Assembly: GCA_003648085.1 (NCBI GenBank)
Contig: QMOC01000217.1
Location: 1 to 5,450 of the forward strand
Direction: 5' to 3'
Source: Chloroflexota bacterium
GTDB lineage: Bacteria > Chloroflexota > Anaerolineae > B4-G1
DNA length: 5,450 nucleotides
Made by a program: the position numbers and the translations under genes. Positions 1 to 4,723 of this stretch are shown here, piece after piece; within the stretch, counting starts at the first letter, position 1; every line of letters begins with the position of its first letter. Under the pieces are notes generated by a model. The model did no database searches, was not told the origin of the DNA, and saw nothing but the letters and a program-made list of their open reading frames with translations.

Positions 1-70
1 ATACCCCACCGGCTATGAGAAAGCAACCATCGGGCCGCAGCCCGAAGGGGCCGACCATCACGATGTGCAT
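1..70 (-). CDS. N-terminus of a probable GT-B type glycosyltransferase (partial, runs off the left edge)
   Basis: An open frame starts with ATG at 70-68 and stays open to the window edge (23 codons). Its first residues are MHIVMVGPFGLRP, a hydrophobic first beta strand followed by a G-P-F-G-L-R-P turn. This is the usual opening of GT-B glycosyltransferases of family-4-like type, which move sugars from nucleotide-sugar donors. The start lies two bases after the glmS stop codon. A GGAG Shine-Dalgarno at 79-76, inside the last glmS codons, is 5 nt upstream, so the two genes look like one transcript with coupled translation. Making GlcN-6-P next to a sugar transferase would fit surface-polysaccharide or glycolipid synthesis, but that is inference. 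The residues after the turn look less typical of the family. The opposite strand is also open here, so the call rests on the start motif and the SD. Confidence 0.42.
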   Translation of the reverse strand, partial: MHIVMVGPFGLRPDGCFLIAGGV

Positions 71-72
71 AT

Positions 73-1914
73 TCACTCCACGGTAACACTCTTCGCGAGA
101 TTTCTGGGTTGGTCCACGTCGCAGCCTCGCCGCACTGCCAGATGATACGCCAGCAATTGCAGCGGCACGACATTGACCACCGGTGAAAGCAGCGGCGGCG
201 TCGGTGGGGCGTAGAGCACGTAGTCAGCCTTGGTTGTGATGTCCTCGTCCCCTTCCGTCGCCAGTGCGATTACGATGCCACCTCGCGCTTTGACCTGCTC
301 GACCTGGCTCACCATCTTGTCGTAGACATGGTCGCGTACGGCGATGGTGACGACGGGCATCGCCTCGTCAATGAGCGCGATAGGGCCGTGTTTCATCTCC
401 CCGGCCGGATAGCCCTCGGCGTGGATGTAGGAAATCTCTTTCAGTTTAAGCGCCCCTTCCAGAGCGATGGGATAGTTGATGCCCCGGCCCAGGTACAGGA
501 AATGCTCCCGATCGTAGAAGATATTAGCCAGTTGCTCGTATTCGTCGCCGTGGTTCAGAGTGCGACCCACCATGTCCGGCAGTCGGGCCAGGTCGTTCAC
601 CAGATGCCGCAACTGCGCTCTCTCTAGCACGCCGCGCAGTTCCCCCAGATAGCAGCCCAACAGGTAGAGGTCCACCAGGCTAGCAGTGAACGCTTTGGTC
701 GAAGCCACGCCAATCTCTGGGCCGGCGTGCATCAGGATGTAGCCGTCGGAGAGGCGCATCGCCTGGCTGCCGATGACGTTGACGATGCTCCACAGCCCTG
801 CTCCCTTCGCCCGCGCCTCTTCCATCGCTGCCAACGTGTCCACCGTCTCACCGCTCTGCGTGATGGCCAGCACGGCAGTGTTCTCATTGATGATGGGGTC
901 GCGGTAGCGGAACTCGGAGCCGTAGTCCACCTCGACCGGCACGCGGGCCAGCGCCTCCAGAATGAACTTGCCCACGAGGCCGGCGTAGGCCGAGGTGCCG
1001 CAGGCGACGATAATCACTTTCTCCAACGAGCATGCCTTCTCCGGCGTCAATTCCAGATGCTCCAGTCGCACCCGCCCGGCGTCGAAGTCGGCCCGGCCGC
1101 GGATGGTATCAGTGACGGAGCGGGCCTGCTCGTAGATTTCCTTCTGCATAAAATGACGGAACTCCCCCTTGGCCGCTGCCACGGGGTCCCAGGGTATGGT
1201 GTGCACCTCTGCTGTGACCGGCTCGCCACTCAGCGTCGTCACCCGCGCCCCGTCCCGAGTCACCACTGCCATCTGCCGGTCTTCGAGGAAGATCATCCGG
1301 CGGGTGTGCTCCAGGATGGCGGGGATGTCGGAGGCGACGAACATTTCTCCCTCTCCTATCCCGATGGTGAGGCCACCAGCGTTGCCCAGGCGAGCGGCAA
1401 CGATGCGGTCGGGTTCGCGGCTGCTGAGGAAGACGAAGGCGTTGGCCCCTTTTACGTGGGTCAGCGCCCGGCGCACCGCCGTCTCCAGGTCAGCCCCGCC
1501 CGCCATGTACCCCTCGACCAGGTGCACCACCACCTCAGTGTCGGTCTCGGAGGCGAAGCACCGTCCCTCGGCCTCCAGTTCCTGTCGCAGTTGGAGGAAG
1601 TTTTCGATGATGCCGTTGTGGACGACGGCGACCTCGCCGGTGACCCCAACGTGGGGATGGGCGTTGCGGCGACTGGGCTCGCCGTGAGTAGCCCAACGGG
1701 TATGGCCGATGCCGATCTGTCCACTCATCGGCTCGGCGTCCACCAATTCCATCAGGCGGGCCAGTTTGCCGACCTCGCGTCGCACGGCGATGGTGTCGCC
1801 CTCGACCACCGCCAGCCCGGCTGAGTCGTAGCCCCGATACTCCAGCCGTTTCAGTCCTTCAAGGATGATGGGGGTTGCGTCTCGCAGCCCCACGTAGCCG
1901 ACTATGCCACACAT
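73..1914 (-). CDS. glmS: Glutamine--fructose-6-phosphate aminotransferase (isomerizing), GlmS
   Basis: This cytosolic enzyme makes glucosamine-6-phosphate from fructose-6-phosphate and glutamine, the first step towards UDP-GlcNAc for peptidoglycan and other glycans. The protein has 613 residues, close to the usual 609. The N-terminal glutaminase domain (about 1-240) starts MCGIVGYVG, with the nucleophile Cys2 after Met removal, HTRWATHG at 71-78, HNGIIEN at 99-105 and ASETDTE at 121-127. Two SIS domains follow, with ACGTSAYAG at 304-312, TQSGETVDT at 352-360, ASTKAFT at 404-410 and the EGALKLKEISYIHAEG segment from 486. His509 (KHGP) and Lys608 in the C-terminal tail DQPRNLAKSVTVE match the isomerase catalytic residues. 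The start is fixed by Cys2 and by GAGGGAGGG at 1929-1921, 6 nt upstream. The gene is intact with no missing key residue. It is divergent from the membrane-protein operon and probably co-transcribed with the gene at 70. Confidence 0.98.
   Translation of the reverse strand: MCGIVGYVGLRDATPIILEGLKRLEYRGYDSAGLAVVEGDTIAVRREVGKLARLMELVDAEPMSGQIGIGHTRWATHGEPSRRNAHPHVGVTGEVAVVHNGIIENFLQLRQELEAEGRCFASETDTEVVVHLVEGYMAGGADLETAVRRALTHVKGANAFVFLSSREPDRIVAARLGNAGGLTIGIGEGEMFVASDIPAILEHTRRMIFLEDRQMAVVTRDGARVTTLSGEPVTAEVHTIPWDPVAAAKGEFRHFMQKEIYEQARSVTDTIRGRADFDAGRVRLEHLELTPEKACSLEKVIIVACGTSAYAGLVGKFILEALARVPVEVDYGSEFRYRDPIINENTAVLAITQSGETVDTLAAMEEARAKGAGLWSIVNVIGSQAMRLSDGYILMHAGPEIGVASTKAFTASLVDLYLLGCYLGELRGVLERAQLRHLVNDLARLPDMVGRTLNHGDEYEQLANIFYDREHFLYLGRGINYPIALEGALKLKEISYIHAEGYPAGEMKHGPIALIDEAMPVVTIAVRDHVYDKMVSQVEQVKARGGIVIALATEGDEDITTKADYVLYAPPTPPLLSPVVNVVPLQLLAYHLAVRRGCDVDQPRNLAKSVTVE
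76..79 (-). promoter_or_regulatory. Shine-Dalgarno GGAG overlapping the end of glmS
   Basis: Read on the minus strand, GGAG is followed by TGAAT and then ATG at 70-68. The SD lies just before the glmS stop (75-73). This supports translational coupling and decides the start of the downstream gene. Confidence 0.45.
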
Positions 1915-1920
1915 AATGTT

Positions 1921-1929
1921 CCCTCCCTC
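1921..1929 (-). promoter_or_regulatory. Ribosome binding site of glmS
   Basis: The minus strand reads GAGGGAGGG, then AACATT, then ATG. This is a purine-rich Shine-Dalgarno with 6-nt spacing, and it confirms the MCGI start. Confidence 0.8.
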
Positions 1930-1956
1930 ATCGTCACCCGGATCCGTACCCGTGAT

Positions 1957-1969
1957 CGGGCCGGGCCCG
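1957..1969. repeat. Short perfect palindrome in the glmS leader
   Basis: CGGGCC-G-GGCCCG is a 13-bp odd palindrome. It is preceded by the 8-bp palindrome CGGATCCG at 1939-1946. Both lie in the predicted 5' leader of glmS and would fold into GC-rich hairpins. No known riboswitch or protein site is recognised here. Confidence 0.4.
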
Positions 1970-2006
1970 CTAGGGCATGTAAAGAGCGTTTCGAAGAGAC
2001 CTGGGT

Positions 2007-2052
2007 GGAGGCCCGGCTTCAGCCGGGAGATCCCCGCTGAAGCGGGGCCTCC
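2007..2052. repeat. REP-like palindromic repeat, copy 1 (two head-to-head hairpins)
   Basis: Two hairpins lie back to back: CCCGGC-TTCA-GCCGGG at 2012-2027 and CCCCGC-TGAA-GCGGGG at 2032-2047. The whole is also a long inverted repeat: arm 2007-2026 pairs with arm 2033-2052 at 18 of 20 positions around a 6-bp centre. The two arm mismatches are the two bases that pair with each other inside each small hairpin, so each hairpin stays perfect. Each arm begins, on its own strand, with GGAG at the foot of the stem, as in bacterial REP sequences paired in BIMEs. Bases 2013-2055 match 4641-4683 at 41 of 43 positions, which shows a dispersed intergenic family. A 7-bp inverted repeat (CCTGGGT 2000-2006, ACCCAGG 2072-2078) flanks it and may be chance. 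Confidence 0.85.
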
Positions 2053-2061
2053 GGCATTGAG

Positions 2062-2090
2062 AGTATACTTAACCCAGGCAGAAAGGGCAA
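2062..2090 (-). promoter_or_regulatory. Predicted sigma70-type promoter of glmS
   Basis: The minus strand reads TTGCCC (2090-2085), a 17-bp spacer, then TATACT (2067-2062), which matches TATAAT at five of six positions. Transcription would start near 2055, giving a leader of about 140 nt whose 5' end is the REP-like double hairpin. This is predicted from consensus and spacing only. Confidence 0.6.
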
Positions 2091-2112
2091 GTGAACTTTA
2101 AGCCGGGCAGGG

Positions 2113-2141
2113 TTGACCATTACGCCGGCAGATGCTACAAT
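2113..2141 (+). promoter_or_regulatory. Predicted sigma70-type promoter of the membrane protein-isomerase-radical SAM operon
   Basis: TTGACC (2113-2118), a 17-bp spacer and TACAAT (2136-2141) match the consensus well, with an extended -10 TG at 2133-2134. The start point would be near 2148, leaving a leader of about 80 nt before the ATG at 2228. It is divergent from the glmS promoter, with only 22 bp between the two -35 boxes. One regulator or the local supercoiling could affect both. Confidence 0.68.
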
Positions 2142-2171
2142 TAACAGCGAGATGGCGGAGGACAAGCATCG

Positions 2172-2207
2172 CTAGGCCGTCGTTGGAGGCATCGCAAACG
2201 GCGCTAG
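2172..2207 (+). other. Possible hairpin in the 5' leader of the operon
   Basis: CTAGGCCGT at 2172-2180 can pair with ACGGC and CTAG at 2198-2207, with one bulged G at 2203. This gives a 9-bp stem closing a 17-nt loop. It ends 5 nt before the strong Shine-Dalgarno. It could influence initiation or mRNA stability; I recognise no riboswitch class. Confidence 0.3.
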
Positions 2208-2212
2208 AAGTC

Positions 2213-2222
2213 AAGGAGGTGA
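2213..2222 (+). promoter_or_regulatory. Near-perfect Shine-Dalgarno deciding the start at 2228
   Basis: AAGGAGGTGA is fully complementary to the usual 3' end of 16S rRNA and lies 5 nt before the ATG at 2228. The earlier in-frame ATG at 2132 lies at the predicted -10 box and has no SD, so 2228 is the start. Confidence 0.9.
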
Positions 2223-2227
2223 CCATA

Positions 2228-2614
2228 ATGGCACGCACAGTCAATCGGGCAGACGATTACCTGTCGCGGGTGTTGAAGCACATCCCTTCCGAAATTGTGA
2301 TGGCCTACGTCGCCATCGAGGGAGTGCTGCGCACCAGTTACAACCCTAACGTATGGACCGAGCGGCAGATGCTACAGACGCTGTTGTGGATCGTGGCTGC
2401 GGCCCTGACAATCCTCACACCCTTCTGGCTGTGGCGCGTGATGCGCGTCAAACGGGTGACGCAACTTTTCATCTCGACGCTCTCGGTCCCCGTGTGGCTC
2501 TTTGCTTTGGGCGGGCCTTTCGCATTGCTTGATTGGTACCAGCCAGCGTTCGGTGCCGTCGTCCTACCCCTCTACACTCTGATCGTCCCCATCATCTCCC
2601 GTTCTGCCCGGTAG
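2228..2614 (+). CDS. Small multi-pass membrane protein of unknown function
   Basis: This is a 128-residue protein that I cannot assign to a named family. An amphipathic N-terminal part (1-50) contains YLSRVLKHIPSEIVMAYVAIEG, which may lie along the membrane. Three likely membrane segments follow at about 51-70 (TLLWIVAAALTILTPFWLWR), 79-102 and 106-124, and the protein ends in basic SRSAR. The loop between the first two segments is basic (RVMRVKRV), which favours a cytoplasmic position. There is no signal peptide, no cysteine and no obvious catalytic motif. The start at 2228 is set by the perfect Shine-Dalgarno and removes 32 spurious residues from the longest open frame. It is the first gene of the rightward cluster and its stop is 7 nt before the next start. 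Nothing in the sequence says whether it acts with its neighbours. Confidence 0.85.
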   Translation: MARTVNRADDYLSRVLKHIPSEIVMAYVAIEGVLRTSYNPNVWTERQMLQTLLWIVAAALTILTPFWLWRVMRVKRVTQLFISTLSVPVWLFALGGPFALLDWYQPAFGAVVLPLYTLIVPIISRSAR

Positions 2615-2621
2615 GTACGAC

Positions 2622-3431
2622 GTGAACCTCGAAATTGGCCTCTCTACCGCCGCCCTCTACCCCTCTCACCTGACCGAGGACGCGCTGACGACCATCGCGG
2701 GGCTTGGCTTCCGCACGGTCGAAATCTTCCTCCAGGCTGAGGAGGAGTACACCCCGACCTTCGGCGCGGAACTCGACCGACGGCGGCGCGACTTGGGGTT
2801 ACGTGTGCACTCGTTGCACCTCTACGCCCCTTACTTCGATCTCTGGTCTCCCTATCCCCGTATGATTCAAGAGACCCGCGCCCGCTTTCGGCGCTTGTTG
2901 GAGATTGCGACTACACTAGAAGCCCGCGCTCTCACCTGGCACGGGCTGCGCTACGGCGTGGACAATCCCCGCCTGATCGCCGCTTTCTTCGAAAGTGCAG
3001 CCTGGGCCGGCGAGCAGGCTCAAACCGCCGGCGTCACTCTCTGCATCGAAAACGTCAGTTGGTGCTACTTGCGCACCCCCGACCAGGTCACGGCCATCCG
3101 CCAGGCCGACCTACCCGTCGGCTTCACCTTCGACACCTTCCAGGCCGGCGAAAGCGGCACTGACCCTGCTGCCCTCATCCGCGCGATGGACAGCCGCCTC
3201 GCCACCGTGCACCTGGCCGACTACGCCCCAGGTGGGCCGCGCCACCTGCCCCCTGGTGAGGGCACCCTGGATTGGCCGTCTATCCTGCAAGCCCTACAGG
3301 CCGTGGGTTACGATGGTCCGCTCATTCTCGAACCGGCTCACGTCGAGAATACCACCATCCTCCTCCGCGCCCGCGATTTCGTGCAGCAGGCATTGACCAA
3401 TGTGGCACTTACCGAGAACCGAACTCCCTGA
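2622..3431 (+). CDS. Sugar phosphate isomerase/epimerase-like TIM-barrel protein (xylose isomerase-like, AP_endonuc_2 superfamily)
   Basis: The protein has 269 residues, the normal length for this superfamily of cytosolic metal-dependent barrels that isomerise or epimerise sugars and related polyols. The N-terminus (IGLSTAALYP, then GLGFRTVEIFLQ) is the first barrel strand and helix. Likely metal ligands are Glu143 (CIENVS), Asp171 (TFDTFQ), His197 (TVHLAD) and Glu237 (LILEPAH); His107 (TWHGLR) may line the active site. The family's PPGEGTLDW loop is at 210-218. Position 174, often His in the D-x-x-H motif, is Gln, so substrate specificity may differ. The GTG at 2622 follows a modest AGGT (2613-2616) overlapping the previous stop; the next in-frame Met is residue 81, so GTG is the credible start. 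The true substrate cannot be read from the sequence, and endonuclease IV-like activity is less likely at this length. Confidence 0.85.
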   Translation: MNLEIGLSTAALYPSHLTEDALTTIAGLGFRTVEIFLQAEEEYTPTFGAELDRRRRDLGLRVHSLHLYAPYFDLWSPYPRMIQETRARFRRLLEIATTLEARALTWHGLRYGVDNPRLIAAFFESAAWAGEQAQTAGVTLCIENVSWCYLRTPDQVTAIRQADLPVGFTFDTFQAGESGTDPAALIRAMDSRLATVHLADYAPGGPRHLPPGEGTLDWPSILQALQAVGYDGPLILEPAHVENTTILLRARDFVQQALTNVALTENRTP

Positions 3432-4494
3432 GCAGGTCTGCAAACTGTGCGGCGCACGCTCGCACCTCATTGCCGCCCACCTGGGCGTGTGCCTGGCTTG
3501 CATCCGCAGCCGCCCCCAGGAGGCGCTGGAGATCGCCGATGCCGCCCACGCCGCCGCCCGCCGTCTCTTCGGCCTGCCGGAGCGACCGCCCCGCACCGAG
3601 GAGGGCCGCCGCTGCGGACTGTGCGCGCAGGATTGCGTCATCGGCGAGGGGGAGCGCGGCTTCTGTGGCCTGCGCGAGGTGCGCGACGGCAAACTGCGCC
3701 ACCTGGCCGGCACCCCCGACCGGGGCCTACTCCACTGGTACCGCGATCCCCTGCCCACCAACTGCGTCGCCGACCCATTCTGTGCCGGGCACACGCAGCG
3801 TGGCAAGCACAACCTGGCCGTCTTCTACGCCGCCTGCACTATGGATTGTCTCTTCTGCCAGAACTGGCACTTTCGAGAGAGCGACCCGTTCCACTCCGAT
3901 AAACTCACCGCCAGCCAGTTGGCCGAGGCCGCCAACCCGCGTACCTACTGCGTCTGCTACTTCGGCGGCGACCCCGCCAGCCAAATGCCGCACGCGCTGG
4001 CCGCCAGCCGCCTCCTGGCCGAACGTGGCATCGTCATCTGCTGGGAGACGAACGGCACTGCTCACCCTCGCCTGATGGACCGTGCCCTTGATCTCTCTCT
4101 TGCCACCGGCGGCTGCGTTAAGTTCGACTTGAAAGCCTTCGACGACAATCTACACCGCGCCCTCACCGGGGCCAGCAATCGCCGGACGCTTGCGAACTTC
4201 GCCCGCGCCGCCGCCCGCTTCGACGAGCGTCCCGAACCGCCCCCCGTCGTCGCCAGCACGCTCCTCGTGCCCGGCTACGTGGACGCCGAGGAGGTGGGCC
4301 GCGTCGCCCGCTTCATCGCCGACCTGGACCCGCGCATCCCCTACGTCCTGCTCGGCTTCGCGCCCCACTTCTTTTTCCCCGACCTGCCGCGTACCTCCGT
4401 GCGCCACGCCGAGGAGGCCGAGGCCGCCGCCCGCGCGGCCGGCCTGACCCGCGTGCGCATCGGCAACCGCCATCTGCTCTCCCGTGACTACTGA
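3400..4494 (+). CDS. Radical SAM protein, PFL-activase/AmrS-like, with N-terminal zinc-ribbon-like and extra cysteine motifs
   Basis: This 364-residue protein belongs to the group of radical SAM proteins related to pyruvate formate-lyase activases and MEMO-associated AmrS. These are [4Fe-4S] enzymes that cleave S-adenosylmethionine to form a radical. An N-terminal CxxC pair (Cys14/17 and Cys31/34) resembles a zinc ribbon. Cys72, Cys75, Cys79 and Cys89 (CGLCAQDC ... GFCGLR) form the family's second cysteine cluster. The radical SAM signature CX3CX2C is Cys146, Cys150, Cys153 (ACTMDCLFCQNW). The SAM-binding GGE-like motif is GGD at 189-191, and KFDLKAF lies at 241-247. The start overlaps the isomerase gene by 32 nt, has no strong Shine-Dalgarno, and is the only start before Cys14, so translation is probably coupled. 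The substrate is unknown; no glycyl-radical enzyme or MEMO partner is visible in the window. Confidence 0.9.
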   Translation: MWHLPRTELPEQVCKLCGARSHLIAAHLGVCLACIRSRPQEALEIADAAHAAARRLFGLPERPPRTEEGRRCGLCAQDCVIGEGERGFCGLREVRDGKLRHLAGTPDRGLLHWYRDPLPTNCVADPFCAGHTQRGKHNLAVFYAACTMDCLFCQNWHFRESDPFHSDKLTASQLAEAANPRTYCVCYFGGDPASQMPHALAASRLLAERGIVICWETNGTAHPRLMDRALDLSLATGGCVKFDLKAFDDNLHRALTGASNRRTLANFARAAARFDERPEPPPVVASTLLVPGYVDAEEVGRVARFIADLDPRIPYVLLGFAPHFFFPDLPRTSVRHAEEAEAAARAAGLTRVRIGNRHLLSRDY

Positions 4495-4503
4495 GCCTCT
4501 CAC

Positions 4504-4532
4504 TTGACATCTTCGCTCAATCCGCGTACCAT
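4504..4532 (+). promoter_or_regulatory. Predicted sigma70-type promoter, probably the original promoter of the ATPase gene
   Basis: A consensus TTGACA (4504-4509), a 17-bp spacer and TACCAT (4527-4532, four of six matches) form a good promoter. Transcription would start about 7 nt later, at or next to the A of the ATG at 4540. That would make the transcript leaderless, with its first codon in the left copy of the direct repeat. The present ATPase start is 181 bp further on. Confidence 0.55.
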
Positions 4533-4542
4533 TTGTGATATG
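4533..4542 (+). repeat. Left copy of the 10-bp direct repeat (possible target-site duplication)
   Basis: TTGTGATATG is identical to 4714-4723. It directly follows the predicted -10 box and ends in an ATG. The identical pair brackets the segment with inverted ends. Confidence 0.65.
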
Positions 4543-4565
4543 GGTGTGGCTAAAATCAGTGGGAC

Positions 4566-4619
4566 GTCCGGCTTCAGCCGGAAAATCCCTGCTGAAGCGG
4601 GGCCTCCGGCCTTTTCTCC
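4566..4619. repeat. REP-like palindromic repeat, copy 2
   Basis: This 54-bp unit is identical to copy 3 (4639-4692) except T for C at 4590, an offset of 73 bp. It holds the hairpin CCGGC-TTCA-GCCGG (4568-4581 with flanks) and a second hairpin around 4587-4602. In RNA the T at 4590 still pairs as a U-G wobble, so the fold is kept. GGCC-TCC-GGCC followed by TTTT (4601-4615) gives a weak terminator-like end. Confidence 0.85.
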
Positions 4620-4636
4620 GGCTTCAGCCGAGCAGG
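4617..4636. repeat. Partial REP-like hairpin between copies 2 and 3
   Basis: TCCGGCTTCAGCCGA repeats the left hairpin of the unit alone, followed by AGCAGGA and then copy 3. The right hairpin is missing, so this looks like a decayed or half unit. Confidence 0.65.
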
Positions 4637-4638
4637 AT

Positions 4639-4692
4639 GTCCGGCTTCAGCCGGAAAATCCCCGCTGAAGCGGGGCCTCCGGCCTTTTCTCC
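4639..4692. repeat. REP-like palindromic repeat, copy 3
   Basis: This is the intact 54-bp unit, with CCGGC-TTCA-GCCGG at its left and the perfect hairpin CCCCGC-TGAA-GCGGGG at 4660-4675. GGCC-TCC-GGCC-TTTT ends it at 4674-4688. Its core matches copy 1 at 41 of 43 positions, in the same orientation. Confidence 0.85.
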
Positions 4693-4713
4693 TCACGAAT
4701 TTTAGCCAGACTC

Positions 4714-4723
4714 TTGTGATATG
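4714..4723 (+). repeat. Right copy of the 10-bp direct repeat, containing the ATPase start codon
   Basis: TTGTGATATG is identical to 4533-4542. Its last three bases are the ATG of the gene at 4721. Confidence 0.65.

Larger units (their letters stand above)
4543..4713. mobile_element. MITE-like non-coding insertion (about 171 bp) containing REP-like hairpins
   Basis: The segment is bounded by identical 10-bp direct repeats. Its ends are inverted: GTGTGGCTAAAAT at 4544-4556 against ATTTTAGCCAGAC at 4699-4711, which pair at 12 of 13 positions with a perfect 10-bp core. Pairing continues weakly inwards (4559-4563 with 4692-4696). It encodes no transposase, so it would need one supplied in trans. 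Inverted ends plus flanking duplication are the signature of a miniature inverted-repeat transposable element; which insertion-sequence family would move it cannot be told. The alternative is that the outer inverted repeat is only the base of a large hairpin and the 10-mer match is chance. Confidence 0.55.
4495..4720. other. Intergenic region dominated by a repeat-bearing insertion-like segment
   Basis: These 226 bp hold a predicted promoter (4504-4532) and a pair of 10-bp direct repeats. Between the repeats is a segment with inverted ends carrying two full copies and one partial copy of the REP-like repeat. No protein-coding gene is credible. A 42-codon frame from 4540 to 4668 reads through the repeats and looks spurious. 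No classical terminator follows the radical SAM gene, although the hairpins could stop or protect its transcript. Confidence 0.7.

Noticed and set aside
1..144. Plus-strand frame open from the left edge across the glmS 3' end
   Set aside because: Past position 73 it is antisense to the conserved glmS C-terminus. The minus-strand start with an SD explains the edge better, although a gene ending here cannot be fully excluded.
727..1824. Long plus-strand open frame (365 codons) antisense to glmS
   Set aside because: glmS on the minus strand is unmistakable over its full length. This frame is its high-GC shadow and shows no recognisable domain; the other frames in 328-1724 are the same.
1915..2055. 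glmS ribozyme or riboswitch in the glmS leader
   Set aside because: The leader (about 140 nt) lacks the conserved cleavage-site AGCGCC context and the ordered pseudoknot core of that ribozyme; only simple GC-rich palindromes are seen.
1904..2101. Plus-strand frame of 65 codons starting inside glmS
   Set aside because: It reads through the REP-like repeat and the glmS promoter, has no Shine-Dalgarno, and its repeat-derived peptide recurs in the frame at 4540-4668.
2132..2227. Upstream start (ATG at 2132) adding 32 residues to the small membrane protein
   Set aside because: That ATG lies just before the predicted -10 box and has no SD, whereas the ATG at 2228 has a perfect one.
3272..4510. 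Several open frames on both strands over the radical SAM gene
   Set aside because: The radical SAM frame carries all the diagnostic motifs. The others are low-complexity, Arg/Ala/Pro-rich shadows typical of high-GC coding DNA.
4540..4668. 42-codon frame as a real gene or leader peptide
   Set aside because: It consists almost entirely of repeat sequence and is out of frame with the ATPase gene. It is best explained as the duplicated start codon reading into the inserted segment.
4566..4692. CRISPR array
   Set aside because: Only two full units occur, they are themselves double palindromes, and the intervening bases contain a partial copy of the repeat rather than a unique spacer.
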